The notes: generated by a model not told the origin, from the sequence alone. Counted from the first letter of the stretch, positions 1-9,430 are shown. The stretch: 35,132 bases of DNA from Wenzhouxiangellaceae bacterium (GCA_018334995.1 JAGXKW010000024.1:1-35132), one strand, 5' to 3'. Numbers and translations are program-made.

Positions 1-23
1 CCCCGCCACTTCTGCGTGATCCA

Positions 24-46
24 GTGGATGCGCCGTGCTTATCCAC
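24..46. repeat. Short REP-like palindrome
   Basis: GTGGAT at 24-29 is repeated in inverted orientation as ATCCAC at 41-46, separated by a GC-rich loop. Palindromes of this type, with a GTGGAT arm around a GCGC core, are common extragenic elements in GC-rich gammaproteobacteria. It lies beyond the 3' end of the asparagine synthetase gene. No function is visible beyond a possible hairpin. Confidence 0.45.
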
Positions 47-73
47 CCGACGCCGGCTTATGGAGGCTTGAAG

Positions 74-151
74 GTGCGTTTCGCTGCGCTCAACAGCACC
101 CTACGCGGGTAGTAGTGACTTTGTAGGGTGCTGTTGAGCGCAGCGAAGCAC
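74..151. repeat. Long inverted repeat downstream of asnB
   Basis: An arm at about 74-104 (ending CAACAGCACCCTAC) is matched by its reverse complement at 123-151 (starting GTAGGGTGCTGTTG), with one base inserted, leaving an ~18-nt loop. The stem is close to 28 bp. It lies 3' of asnB, which ends at 231 on the minus strand, so it could stop or stabilise that transcript, although there is no U-tract. It resembles a REP-like extragenic palindrome. Confidence 0.7.
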
Positions 152-230
152 ACCATCTGCTTCCCCAGCGACAGCGAGCCCGGTTCCGGGTTGGAGTCTT
201 CGTGGGAGATGGTTCGGCTGTTTCCGGTCT

Positions 231-1943
231 CTACGTCGCCTGGCGGTGAACGCCGGCCACCGACCGTCCCGACGGGTCGGCGCGGGTTGCGAATCCGGGA
301 TCCCAGGCGAGCGCGGCCGGTGAGCTGCAGGCGATCGACTTGCCGCCCGGTACGGTTGCGACCGCCGAAGGTTCCGGGTAGTTGGCCTCGAAGAGCATTC
401 GGTAAAGGTAGGCTTCCTTGGTCGCCGGCGGGTGGACGGCGAAACGATCTTCGGCATCGGCCAGCTCGGCGTCGGTCACCCGGCCGTCGGCGAAGTCGTG
501 CAGCGCGTCGATCCAGCCGTAGCCGACGCCGTCCGAGAACTGTTCTTTCTGTCGCCAGGCGATCTCGTCGGGCAACAGGTGGGCGAACGCGCGGCGCAGC
601 AGGTATTTTTCCATTCGGTCGGGCCCGGTCATCTTCAGCTTCGGATCGATGCGCATCGCGATGTCGAGCATCTCGGTGTCCAGGAACGGTACGCGTGCCT
701 CGACACCCCAGGCCGCGGTCGACTTGTTGGCGCGCAGGCAGTCGAACTGGTGCAGCGCGTCGAGCTTGCGCACTGTCTCGTAATGGAACTCTTCCCGGTT
801 GGGCGCCTTGTGGAAATAAAGATATCCGCCGAACACCTCGTCGGCGCCCTCGCCCGACAGCACCATCTTGATGCCCATGGCCTTGATCCGGCGCGCCATC
901 AGGAACATCGGCGTGGCCGCGCGGATGGTGGTGACGTCGAAGGTCTCGAGGTGGCGCACCACGTCTTCCAGCGCGTCCAGACCTTCCTGCAGGGTGTAGG
1001 TGAACGCGTGGTGCACCGAACCGATGTGATCGGCGACGATCTTCGCGGCGGCCAGGTCCGGGCTGCCTTCCAGGCCCACCGAGAAGGTGTGCAGGCGCGG
1101 GAACCACGCCGGCTCGCTCTCGCCGGCCTCGACGCGGCGCGCGGCGTGGCGCGCGGCCAGCGCGGCGATGACCGACGAATCCAGCCCGCCCGAGAGCAGC
1201 GCGCCGTAGGGCACGTCGCACATCAGCTGGCGCGTGACCGCGTCCTCCAGGCCTTCGGCCAGCGCGTGCACGGCCGCGTCCTCGTCGGTGATCGTCTCCA
1301 GCCTGCCGGCCGACGGCACCTGGTGGCGCCAGGGCGGGTTGTAGTAGCGCATCAGCAGATCTTCCCCGGAGTCGTAGATATGACCCGGCGGAAAGATTTC
1401 GAACTCGTCGCACAAATCATGAATCGCCTTCAGCTCCGAGGCCACCACGCGCCGGCCCGCGGCATCGCGGCCCCAGTACAGCGGCATCACGCCGGCCGGA
1501 TCGCGTGCGATCAGATAGCGTCCGCGATTGCCATGATGGGCGTTATCCCACGACGCATCCCACAGCACGAAGGCGAAGATGCCGTTGAGGGCGCGAACCA
1601 GCGCACCGGGCTGCATCTGCTCGTGCAGCGCCAGGATGATCTCGCAGTCCGAGCCGGTGCGCAGCGGATAGCCGGGCGCGTGGATCCGCTGCAGCTCGGC
1701 GTGGTTGTAGATCTCGCCGTTGACTGCCAGCACCGTGTTCCCGTCGGGCCCGTACAGCGGCTGCGCCCCGCTTTCCGGATCGACGATGGCCAGCCGCTCG
1801 TGGGCCAGGATGACCCGGTCGTCCTCGTGCACCCCGCTCCAGTCCGGTCCGCGGTGGCGCTGCCGGCGCGAGCGCGCCAGCACGTCGGCGCGCAGCGAAG
1901 CCGGCTTGTCGTGGATGTCGAGTATTCCGAGGATGGAGCACAT
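231..1943 (-). CDS. asnB: Asparagine synthase (glutamine-hydrolysing), AsnB type
   Basis: This cytosolic enzyme makes asparagine from aspartate, ATP and glutamine. The product is 570 aa, slightly longer than E. coli AsnB (about 554). It begins Met-Cys-Ser-Ile-Leu-Gly, so Cys2 is the N-terminal nucleophile of the class II glutaminase domain. The synthetase half carries the ATP-pyrophosphatase P-loop LLSGGLDSS near residue 250. The C-terminal tail, with VPGGKSIACSS and ending ADPSGRSVAGVHRQAT, matches the usual AsnB tail and so supports the stop position. A purine-rich AGAGG about 10 nt upstream of the ATG supports the start. No partner gene is adjacent, so it is probably transcribed alone. Family assignment is secure. 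Confidence 0.96.
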   Translation of the reverse strand: MCSILGILDIHDKPASLRADVLARSRRQRHRGPDWSGVHEDDRVILAHERLAIVDPESGAQPLYGPDGNTVLAVNGEIYNHAELQRIHAPGYPLRTGSDCEIILALHEQMQPGALVRALNGIFAFVLWDASWDNAHHGNRGRYLIARDPAGVMPLYWGRDAAGRRVVASELKAIHDLCDEFEIFPPGHIYDSGEDLLMRYYNPPWRHQVPSAGRLETITDEDAAVHALAEGLEDAVTRQLMCDVPYGALLSGGLDSSVIAALAARHAARRVEAGESEPAWFPRLHTFSVGLEGSPDLAAAKIVADHIGSVHHAFTYTLQEGLDALEDVVRHLETFDVTTIRAATPMFLMARRIKAMGIKMVLSGEGADEVFGGYLYFHKAPNREEFHYETVRKLDALHQFDCLRANKSTAAWGVEARVPFLDTEMLDIAMRIDPKLKMTGPDRMEKYLLRRAFAHLLPDEIAWRQKEQFSDGVGYGWIDALHDFADGRVTDAELADAEDRFAVHPPATKEAYLYRMLFEANYPEPSAVATVPGGKSIACSSPAALAWDPGFATRADPSGRSVAGVHRQAT

Positions 1944-2086
1944 CGCGGGTTGCCTCTTTCATCGCGGCGGGTTCGGATCTTCGGTTTCGACTATATCGTC
2001 AACGGGTATCGGTGCGAGCGGCTTTTTGCCGCTTTGCAGGCGCGACGGCCCGTTTGCGCGCCCGGCGCCGTGCGGGGCGCCGTTCT

Positions 2087-2827
2087 GATTTCAAGTTTTG
2101 GACTTCAAATTCAAAGGCAAAGGCGGTTTCGCCGCGCTGGCTTCGCCGGCTTCCCGGCGACTTCCTTTTATCAATCGCGATAAAAGGAAGCAAAAGCGCT
2201 CTTAGAAGCGACAGCGGGGCTGGCTGTGCGCCCGATCGGAGGGGTGGTTTGATGTGGTGGCGTGTCTTCGTTGGTACCTGAATGCTTGCGCCGTGCCAAT
2301 TCGTATGGACGGGGTGGCACAGCGACCGGTCGTGCGGGATGTTGCGATCCGGTGGCTGTCCCCGAAAGGCGCGGGTGATTCGGAGTTCGTGCTCATGGAT
2401 GAACGCGGCTGCGGCGTCACGACCGAGGTCAATTCTGCGTAGGTCGCGGCGACGTCCGCGACGCCATGGAGCCGGCCCGCACCCGGTGCGATGATCGGCA
2501 CATCTCGTCGGCGACGTAGCGCCGACCTACGGCACGAGCACCGGTTCATGGAATCCTCCATCACATCCCGACATCTCGCACGAAGGTCAGCTGCGCCACC
2601 CGACCCACACGAATCGGCACGGCGCAAGCCTTCAAGGCCTGGCGAAGACTCGGCCTGACACCAAACCATCTCACCGTTCCGACCGGCACCCAACATCGCT
2701 GCCGCCTGTAAGAGCGCTTTTGCTTCCTTTTATCGCGACTGATAAAAGTAGGTCGCCTGCAAGCGCGAAGCGCGAGGCGAAACGGGTTTGAAGCGGAAGT
2801 TGATTTTGAAATTGAAAACTTGAAATC
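2087..2827. repeat. 0.74-kb two-armed inverted repeat between asnB and the CDF gene
   Basis: This fills most of the 988-nt gap at 1944-2931. The outer arms are 2087-2205 and 2709-2827. Read towards each other they share AGAGCGCTTTTGCTTCC, TTTTATCGCGA, a GGCGAAAC block and ACTTGAAATC. The inner arms, about 2260-2350 and 2570-2645, share GCTTGCGCCGTGCC and an inverted GTGCGxGATGT block. The centre holds a smaller inverted pair, GTAGGTCG at about 2441 and CGACCTAC at about 2531. Short reading frames here overlap on both strands, differ between the arms and match no family I recognise, so I treat the region as non-coding. It could be two facing copies of a dispersed element or the remains of a mobile unit. 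Confidence 0.7.
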
Positions 2828-2931
2828 TAAATCAACGACCGCCCGGAGCGCAGCTTCGCGCATCCGGAGCGCCCGGAACCGCGTCCCCTCCCGAATGACG
2901 GAACGCGCAACGGCGCGTTAAGCTACACCGC

Positions 2932-3834
2932 ATGTACGAACACTCCCACCATAGCCACGATCATTCCGGCGGCCGGGCGCTGCAGCGCGCGCTTTTGCTA
3001 ACGCTGAGCTTCGCCGGGGTGGAATTCGTGGTTGGCTGGTGGGGCGGCTCGCTCGCGCTGATGGCCGACGCCGGTCACATGCTGACCGACTCGACCGCGC
3101 TGGGACTTGCGGCCATCGCGGCGTGGATCGCGACCCGTCCGGCCGATCAGCACCACAGCTGGGGCCACGGCCGGGCCGAGATCATCGCGGCGATGATCAA
3201 CGGCGCGGCCATGCTGGGACTGGTCGCGGTAATCGTCTACAACGCGATCGAGCGGTTCCAGAATCCGGTCGAAGTACGCGGCGCGGCGGTACTGGTCGTC
3301 GCCGCAATCGGCCTGGGAATCAACCTGGCCGTGCTCAAGGTGCTGCACGGCGGCCAGGGCAACCTCAACGTACGCGGCGCAATGCTGCACGTGATGGGCG
3401 ATCTGCTCGGCTCGGTCGCCGCGCTCGCCTCCGGCCTGGTCATCCTGTTGACCGGCTGGACCCCGATCGACCCGATCCTCTCGTTGGTCATCTGTGCGCT
3501 GATCCTTTTCGCCGCGGTCAACCTGCTGCGCACGGCGCTGGGCGTGGTGATGGAGCGGGTGCCGGCCCGGCTGGACCTGGAAGACGTGCGCGCGGCCATG
3601 CACGATGTCGAGGGCGTGGTCGAGATCCACGACCTGCACATCTGGCAGATCAGCAGCGAGCGCGTAGCACTCTCGGCGCACGTCGTGATGTCCGATCTCG
3701 AGGCCTGGCCGGACCTGCTTGCACGAATCAACGCGATGCTTCTGGAACGCTTCCGCATCGATCATCCAACCCTGCAACCGGAACTGGAATGTGTGCATGC
3801 CTGCACGCACACCGATCCGCAATGCCATGGTTGA
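2932..3834 (+). CDS. Cation diffusion facilitator (ZitB/CzcD-like Zn exporter)
   Basis: An inner-membrane proton-coupled exporter of Zn(II) and related divalent metals. The 300-aa product has a His-rich N-terminus (HSHHSHDHSGG) and six predicted membrane segments. Paired metal ligands are visible: His49 and Asp53 in the TM2 motif DAGHMLTD, and His153 and Asp157 in the TM5 motif HVMGD. This His/Asp arrangement is typical of the Zn-selective ZitB/CzcD group. The C-terminal cytoplasmic domain (from about residue 200) ends in a Cys/His-rich tail, CVHACTHTDPQCHG. Its length matches the family. It lies only 24 nt upstream of the repair nuclease gene on the same strand, so the two may be co-transcribed, with no obvious functional link. 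Exact metal preference is uncertain. Confidence 0.93.
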   Translation: MYEHSHHSHDHSGGRALQRALLLTLSFAGVEFVVGWWGGSLALMADAGHMLTDSTALGLAAIAAWIATRPADQHHSWGHGRAEIIAAMINGAAMLGLVAVIVYNAIERFQNPVEVRGAAVLVVAAIGLGINLAVLKVLHGGQGNLNVRGAMLHVMGDLLGSVAALASGLVILLTGWTPIDPILSLVICALILFAAVNLLRTALGVVMERVPARLDLEDVRAAMHDVEGVVEIHDLHIWQISSERVALSAHVVMSDLEAWPDLLARINAMLLERFRIDHPTLQPELECVHACTHTDPQCHG

Positions 3835-3858
3835 TTCGGCCATGAGCCCAGAGCCGGC

Positions 3859-5103
3859 ATGAGGCTGCTGGCCGTCGGCGACATGCACCTGGGCCGCGTG
3901 CCGGTGGCGCTCCCCGAGGGCCTGGCCGGGGCGGCGCGTGAGCTCGGTCCGGAAACCGCCTGGCAGCGCTGCATCGACCAGGCGATTTCGCTCGAGGTCG
4001 AGGCCGTGCTGCTGGCCGGCGACGTGGTCGACCGCGAACGCGATTTCTTCGCCGGATACACCACGCTCAAGGCCGGCATCGAGAACTTGCTGGAACACGG
4101 CATCCGGGTCGTCGCGGTGGCCGGCAACCACGACGTCGAAGTCCTGCCGAGGCTGGCCGACGCGCTGCCGGAACTGAAGCTGCTCGGACGCGGCGGCGAT
4201 TGGGAATGCCTGGCGTTGAGCGCCGGCAGCGTCATCGGCTGGTCGTTCCCGGACCGGCGGGTGACCCGATCGCCGCTGGAAAGCTTCCCGGAACGCGAAC
4301 TGCCCCGGCCCTGCCTCGGGTTGCTGCACTGCGACCGGGACCAGGCCGAAAGCGCCTACGCGCCGGTGCATTCGGCCGGGCTCGAGGCGGCGCCGGTAGA
4401 CGCCTGGTTGCTGGGCCACGTCCATCGGCCCGATCTCGCCGGCGACGCGCGCCCGATCGGCTATCTCGGCTCGGTCAGCGCACTTCGCGCCAGTGAAATC
4501 GGAGCGCGCGGTCCATGGCTGATCGAGGTCGACGGACCCTCGATCCGCGCCCGCCAGATCGCGCTGGCGCCGCTGGCGTTCGACGCGCTGGACCTGGACG
4601 TGAGCGCGCTCGCAGCGCCCGCCGACCTGGACGGCGCCGTCCTGGCCGCCGGCAAACGCCGCGTCGCCGCGCGCATCGAAGCCAGCGCCCTGCCCGATGC
4701 ATTGGGCCTCCGCATCCGTCTGACCGGAGAACACCCGGCGATCACGACGCTGAACGACGCCGCGCGGGAAATCCTCGCACGGCAGCCGGTATTCGAGGAA
4801 TCCGGCTGCCGGGTATTCGTCGACAAGATCGAAACCGCCGTCGCGGCGCCGCTGGACCTCGAGGCGCTGGCCCGTCAGCCCGACCCGGCCGGCGTACTCG
4901 CGCGCGACCTGCTGCTGCTGGCCGGCCCGGACTGCGATGCGCGCCGACGCCTGGTCGCCGAAGCACGCGAACGCATCCAGGCGGCCGGCGCCATCGCGGA
5001 ATTGCAGCCCGTGGCCGGCGAGCTCTCCAGCGACGACGCCGCCGAACGCCTGATCCGGACCGGGCATGCGGCCCTGGCAATGCTGCTGGAGCAGCGGCGA
5101 TGA
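3859..5103 (+). CDS. DNA repair metallophosphoesterase (YhaO/SbcD-like)
   Basis: A calcineurin-like metallophosphoesterase expected to be the nuclease subunit paired with the ATPase that follows. The 414-aa product shows all canonical metal-binding motifs: GDMHLG (residues 7-12), GDVVDR, GNHD, a His in LLHCDRD and GHVHRPD. After about residue 220 comes a C-terminal region typical of the YhaO family, with no membrane segment. The stop overlaps the ATG of the next gene by ATGA (5100-5103), which implies translational coupling and a stoichiometric complex. By analogy with SbcCD/Mre11-Rad50 it would act on DNA ends or hairpins; that role is inference from the family. The window is rich in palindromes, which are substrates of this class of complex. 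Confidence 0.9.
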   Translation: MRLLAVGDMHLGRVPVALPEGLAGAARELGPETAWQRCIDQAISLEVEAVLLAGDVVDRERDFFAGYTTLKAGIENLLEHGIRVVAVAGNHDVEVLPRLADALPELKLLGRGGDWECLALSAGSVIGWSFPDRRVTRSPLESFPERELPRPCLGLLHCDRDQAESAYAPVHSAGLEAAPVDAWLLGHVHRPDLAGDARPIGYLGSVSALRASEIGARGPWLIEVDGPSIRARQIALAPLAFDALDLDVSALAAPADLDGAVLAAGKRRVAARIEASALPDALGLRIRLTGEHPAITTLNDAAREILARQPVFEESGCRVFVDKIETAVAAPLDLEALARQPDPAGVLARDLLLLAGPDCDARRRLVAEARERIQAAGAIAELQPVAGELSSDDAAERLIRTGHAALAMLLEQRR

Positions 5104-8100
5104 AGCTCGTCCGGCTCACGATCGACAAACTGCCCGGCATCGAAGACAGGTTGGAGCTTGCGCCCGCCCCGGACCGCGCAAGCGTGGTCATCGGTCCCAA
5201 TGCCTCGGGCAAGACGAGCTTGATCCGGGCCCTGTCTGCGTTGCTGCAGCACAATCCGGACCGCCGACCGGTGGACATCGAGGCCGAGTTCGGCGACGGC
5301 GAACACCGCATCAAGGGCCGCGCGATCGGCCAGGCGCGCAGCTGGTGGCGCGACGGCGACAAGATCGACCGCCCCGATTGGCCCGGCACCGACCAGCTGG
5401 CCGCCTACCTGATTCGCGCCGACGAACTCGCCGAGGCCGGCACCACCGAGCACCGATTCTCCGAGACCCTGCGCCAGGTCATGGCCGGCGGCTACGACCT
5501 GGACGCGCTGGCCGCCTCGGCCCCGTTCGAAAAGCCCGCCCGGCCGCAGAAACTGGCGCGTCAGTACCATGCCGCCGGCGATCGACTGCAGGCGCTCGAA
5601 ACCCGGCACGCCGAACTGGCCGCAGCAATCGACCAGCTTGAAGCCCTGCGCCGACAGCACCGCGAAAGCATAGAGGCCCAGCGCCGCCTGCAGGCCCAGC
5701 GCCGCGCACTGGAACTGCTCGACCTCGAACGGCAGCTGGCCGCCGCAGATCGCGCGCGCGACGATTTCCCCGAGGGAATGGACCGGCTGGACGGCAGCGA
5801 AGGCGAACGGCTGGAACGGCTGGAGCGCGAAATCGAGCAGCGCAGACAGCGCCTGGAGCGCACGCGTGAAGCCCGCGTCGAGGCCCGGCGGACGCTCGCC
5901 GACAGCGGAATCGACGACATCGATGCGCTGGAAGCCTTCGCTGCCGATCTCGCAGATCGCCGCCAGCGGCTGGAGACTCGGGAACGCAAGCGCGAAGAAC
6001 TGCAACAGCAATGTCGCGATCTCGAGCGAACATGCCTGGCGGCCGCCCGCGGCGCAGGGCGCCTGCAGGCCGAACGCGGGGCGATCCTGGACGACGAAGC
6101 GCTGGACGGTCTGGAAAAACTGGCCGACCGGGTCCGCAGCACGCAAGCGAACATCGACACGCTCGAAAGGGAAATGACCTGGCGCGACCGTCACGTACCC
6201 GAACCGGAGACGCGGGCGGACCTGGAAGCGGGCATCGACACGTTGCGCGCCTGGCTGGCCTCGCCGCCGGCCACCGTTTTCGGCTGGGCGACCTGGGGCC
6301 TGCTGCTGGCCGGCGCAGCGGGCGCAGCCGCCTGGGCCTGGTGGGCGTTGGAAAACGCTTTCGTGGCCGCGCTCGCCGGCGCCGCGGCCCTGATGCCGCT
6401 GAGCCATACCGTGGCGCAGGCGGCCCGGGCATGGCGGATGGCAAAGCTTCGCGCACGCTTCGGGGCGACCGGGCTGGAGTTCCCGGCGCGCTGGCGCCGG
6501 CCCGAGGTCGGCCAGCGGCTTCAGCAGCTGGAAACGCGCCTGGCCGAACACCTGCGCCGACAAACCGAAGCCGCGCGCGGCGCGGAACTGGAGGCCGAGC
6601 TGGAAAACGTGCGCGAGCGACTGCATTCCGAACGACGGCAGCTGGAAATGGCCGCCGATCGGCTGCAGGTGCGCACCGAGTGGGCGCTGGAGACCACCGG
6701 CCAGCTGCGGCTGCGCGCGCTGCTGGAATTGCGCGAAGCCGAAGGCCGACTGCAGCGCGCGCGCAGTACCCTGGACGACCTCGGGCAGCAATTCGACGCA
6801 ATGGTCGAGGACATCCGCAGCGCGTTCGACCGGGCAGCCCGCAAGGCGCCCGCTGCAATCGACGCCGATTCGATCGGCAGCTTCCTGAACCGGCTCAATC
6901 CGCAGCTCGGCGAGGCGCGCAGCGCACGCGATGCGCTGCGCAACGCAGACGCGCGCATCGGCGAGCTCGAAGACGAACTCGAAACGCTGGAAACCGAGCG
7001 ACGGGCCGTGTTCGAACGTGCCGGACTGGACAATGATCCGGGCGCCGTCGGGAATTCCGACCGACACGCCAGCGAGGGCGATGACCGAGGCGGACATGAT
7101 GGAAGACATGCGCTCCTGCGCGACCGGCTGCGTCAATTGGGCGACTGGAACGTATTGAACGACAAACGTCGCGGGCTGAAAAACGCTCGGCAGCTGGCCC
7201 TGGAAGCGCTGGAAGAGGATCCCGACCTGCGCGACATGGCTCGCGAACGCGATGAAACCGCACTGATGCAGCTGGGCGAGACGCTGACCGCGGCGGCCGA
7301 ACAACGCGACGGGCTGGCCGAGCGCATCGCAACCATCGAAAGCGAACGCAAGGCGGCGCTGGAACAGCGCGAGCTGGAACGGCTCAACGCCGAGCGCGAG
7401 CGCCTCCGCGCGGAACTCGAACGGGCGCTGGAAACCCGCCGCGACGCCGAGGCGGCGCAGCTGCTGGTCGAACGCGCCCGCGCCGGCTACACCCGCCAGC
7501 ACCAGCCGGCCCTGTTCACCCGGGCGCGCAACCTGTTCGCGCGCATGACCCGCACGCGTTTCGAGCTGACCTTCGACGGCCATCGCTTCGGCGCCCGCGA
7601 CCAGGGCATGGCCGAGAACCGCAGCATCGCCGAACTGTCCACCGCGACCCGCGTCCAGCTGCTGCTGGCGCTCCGGCTGGCGTGGATCGAGGAGGCCGAG
7701 CACGATGCGTCCCGGCTGCCGATATTCCTCGACGAGGTGCTGGCAACCACCGATCCGGAGCGTTATCGCGCGGTCGTCGAGGCGGTACAGGAACTGGTTC
7801 GCGGCGGCCGCCAGGTGATCTACCTTTCTTCGCAGCCGGCCGATGCCCAGGCCTGGCAGCGCTTCGCCGGCGAACCGGCGCCGAAAATCATCGAACTGGC
7901 GCCGATCGGCGACGAATCGTTCGGTTTCGAGCTGCCCGAACCGCCGCCCTGCCCCGATCCCGGCCTGGATGCCGAGGCGTGGGCCGAACAGGCCCGCGTT
8001 GCGCGGCTGGACCCGTGGCGCGGCGCCGCGGCGACGGAACTGTTCCACCTGCTGCGCGACCGCCTGGACGCGCTGGTCGAACTCCGGAATTTCGGCGTGA

Positions 8101-8549
8101 TCACGCTGGGCCAGTTCGAGCACGCCCGCGAAGCCGCGCTGGATCTGCCCGTCGACGCCGATATTGCGCGCACGCTGGACGACCGGATTCAAGCCGCGCG
8201 CGCCTGGCTGGAACGCTGGCGGCGCGGCCACGTGCCGCCGGTCCCGGGACGTGAACTGACCGAATCGGCCGCGGTTTCGGAAACCTTCGTCGAACCGGTA
8301 AGCGCACTGAACCGCGAACTCGGCGGCGATGCCCGCGAGCTTGTCGATGCGCTTCGCGACGGCCGCGTGGCGCGCTTCAGATCCGACAAGACCGATCAAC
8401 TGGAAGCGCAGCTCGGCGCGGCCGGATACCTGGATGAAAGACAGCCGCCCGGAGATGCCGAGCTGACCGACGCGCTGGCCCGCGCCGGCGGACTGGACTT
8501 CGACCAGGCCGCCCGGCTGCACCGCTGGCTTCAAGCGGCGCTGGCCTGA
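5100..8549 (+). CDS. SMC/Rad50-like ATPase (YhaN/SbcC-like)
   Basis: The ATPase partner of the upstream nuclease, 1149 aa when started at the ATG overlapping the previous stop. Walker A is GPNASGKTS at residues 32-40. Long coiled coils rich in Glu, Arg and Leu follow, interrupted near residues 390-430 by a hydrophobic stretch (WGLLLAGAAGAAAW and FVAALAGAAAL) that could form two membrane helices, as in YhaN-type proteins. The ABC-like signature ELSTATRVQLLLALRLA lies near residue 845 and Walker B (LPIFLDEVLATTD) near 873. About 235 residues follow the ATPase core; they include a helical segment around RELGGDARELVDALRDG that I do not recognise. B. subtilis YhaN is shorter (about 960 aa), so this tail is unusual. 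The upstream in-frame extension to 4515 lies inside the nuclease gene and is not used. Confidence 0.88.
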   Translation: MKLVRLTIDKLPGIEDRLELAPAPDRASVVIGPNASGKTSLIRALSALLQHNPDRRPVDIEAEFGDGEHRIKGRAIGQARSWWRDGDKIDRPDWPGTDQLAAYLIRADELAEAGTTEHRFSETLRQVMAGGYDLDALAASAPFEKPARPQKLARQYHAAGDRLQALETRHAELAAAIDQLEALRRQHRESIEAQRRLQAQRRALELLDLERQLAAADRARDDFPEGMDRLDGSEGERLERLEREIEQRRQRLERTREARVEARRTLADSGIDDIDALEAFAADLADRRQRLETRERKREELQQQCRDLERTCLAAARGAGRLQAERGAILDDEALDGLEKLADRVRSTQANIDTLEREMTWRDRHVPEPETRADLEAGIDTLRAWLASPPATVFGWATWGLLLAGAAGAAAWAWWALENAFVAALAGAAALMPLSHTVAQAARAWRMAKLRARFGATGLEFPARWRRPEVGQRLQQLETRLAEHLRRQTEAARGAELEAELENVRERLHSERRQLEMAADRLQVRTEWALETTGQLRLRALLELREAEGRLQRARSTLDDLGQQFDAMVEDIRSAFDRAARKAPAAIDADSIGSFLNRLNPQLGEARSARDALRNADARIGELEDELETLETERRAVFERAGLDNDPGAVGNSDRHASEGDDRGGHDGRHALLRDRLRQLGDWNVLNDKRRGLKNARQLALEALEEDPDLRDMARERDETALMQLGETLTAAAEQRDGLAERIATIESERKAALEQRELERLNAERERLRAELERALETRRDAEAAQLLVERARAGYTRQHQPALFTRARNLFARMTRTRFELTFDGHRFGARDQGMAENRSIAELSTATRVQLLLALRLAWIEEAEHDASRLPIFLDEVLATTDPERYRAVVEAVQELVRGGRQVIYLSSQPADAQAWQRFAGEPAPKIIELAPIGDESFGFELPEPPPCPDPGLDAEAWAEQARVARLDPWRGAAATELFHLLRDRLDALVELRNFGVITLGQFEHAREAALDLPVDADIARTLDDRIQAARAWLERWRRGHVPPVPGRELTESAAVSETFVEPVSALNRELGGDARELVDALRDGRVARFRSDKTDQLEAQLGAAGYLDERQPPGDAELTDALARAGGLDFDQAARLHRWLQAALA

Positions 8550-8590
8550 CCCGCTCGCCGACAACGTGTCTCTGGCCAAGGCGCAGGATT

Positions 8591-8661
8591 GCGTAGCCCG
8601 GACAGGCGCGCAGCGCGCGTCCGGGGCGGCAGGCTGATCAAACGCTGATCCCGGGTTACGC
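8591..8661. repeat. REP-like element between convergent genes
   Basis: GCGTAGCCCGG at 8591-8601 is mirrored by CCCGGGTTACGC at 8650-8661, and inside it CCGGAC (8598-8603) pairs with GTCCGG (8619-8624) around a GCGC-rich loop. It sits between the convergent ATPase and deacetylase-like genes. The rest of the 8550-8713 gap shows only a small palindrome, TAACG-N4-CGTTA, next to the stop of the minus-strand gene. Confidence 0.6.
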
Positions 8662-8713
8662 GGCTGACTGCGGGACTGCGCGGCTCTTTGGTGGGTTCTT
8701 GCTAACGCGAACG

Positions 8714-9430
8714 TTAACGCGCCAGCGCCGCATAGCTCAGCGGCACGCCGCCGGCTTCCAGCATGATTTGCAGATCATCGGCGAGCTTCAGCTCGAAATC
8801 GTCCGGGTGAATGCCCAGCCTGAGCGGCCTGCCGCCGGCGAGTGCCCAGGCGCGGTTGAGGCGGTTGAACGCGCGCACGGTGACGGCGCGCAAGGCCGTG
8901 TCGGCCTCGAAGCCGGCCATGGGCAGGCGATGAAACAGTCGATCATTCGCGTCGTAGACGCCGGCCAGTGTTTCGTAGCGATCGAACGGCAGGCGATCGA
9001 GGATATGCCGCGGTATCGGACCCATGGCCCAGGCCGGCGGCACGTACAGGGTCGGTTCGGGCAGATCGTGGCGGGCAAACCAGCGATGGTTTTCAAGCAT
9101 CAGCCGCAGGATGCCGCGCGGCGACAGCGCCAGGTGCTCGCCGGCACGGCGCGAGATCAGTGCACTGTGCAATCGGTGCTTGACGCCGCGCACGTGACGG
9201 ACCTCGTGCGTCCAGCCGTGGCCGGCCAGTTCGGCGCCTGCCGAGACCATCGCGCGCAACCGGTCGAGGTCGGCGCGCCGCCAGTCCGTGCCGGGCACCA
9301 CCAGCAGCGTGACCGGGGTCAGTTCCGCGGCGCATAGCCGGTCGAGGATGCGCGCGACCCGGTCCAGCGTGGACGGCGTCACGTCGTGGATGGAGACCAG
9401 CAGCCGCATGCCGCCCGCTTCAGTCTGCAT
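8714..9430 (-). CDS. DUF2334/polysaccharide-deacetylase-like protein
   Basis: The 238-aa product has the DUF2334 version of the NodB-like deacetylase fold: the first motif is RLLVSIHDVTP, where the Asp is the expected metal or catalytic acid, the second is the metal-binding GHGWTHE, and a late His occurs in RLGIHPDDFE. Members are predicted metal-dependent carbohydrate deacetylases; the substrate is unknown. There is no signal peptide, so it is probably cytosolic. Two starts are possible: ATG at 9430, overlapping the glycosyltransferase stop by 11 nt, or ATG at 9409 (Met-Arg-Leu-Leu), which begins just before the fold and is preceded by a purine-rich tract. It is the last gene of a tightly packed three-gene run and probably modifies the same glycan or lipid as its neighbours. 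Confidence 0.85.
   Translation of the reverse strand: MQTEAGGMRLLVSIHDVTPSTLDRVARILDRLCAAELTPVTLLVVPGTDWRRADLDRLRAMVSAGAELAGHGWTHEVRHVRGVKHRLHSALISRRAGEHLALSPRGILRLMLENHRWFARHDLPEPTLYVPPAWAMGPIPRHILDRLPFDRYETLAGVYDANDRLFHRLPMAGFEADTALRAVTVRAFNRLNRAWALAGGRPLRLGIHPDDFELKLADDLQIMLEAGGVPLSYAALAR

Noticed and set aside
2202-2696. Open frames on both strands across the 0.74-kb inverted repeat
   Set aside because: They overlap each other, have no family resemblance, and the shared peptide ACAVPIR in the two arms is explained by the inverted repeat itself.
4515-5099. N-terminal extension of the ATPase frame
   Set aside because: It overlaps the conserved nuclease gene and is Arg/Pro-rich shadow sequence; the coupled ATG at 5100 starts right before the expected ATPase fold.
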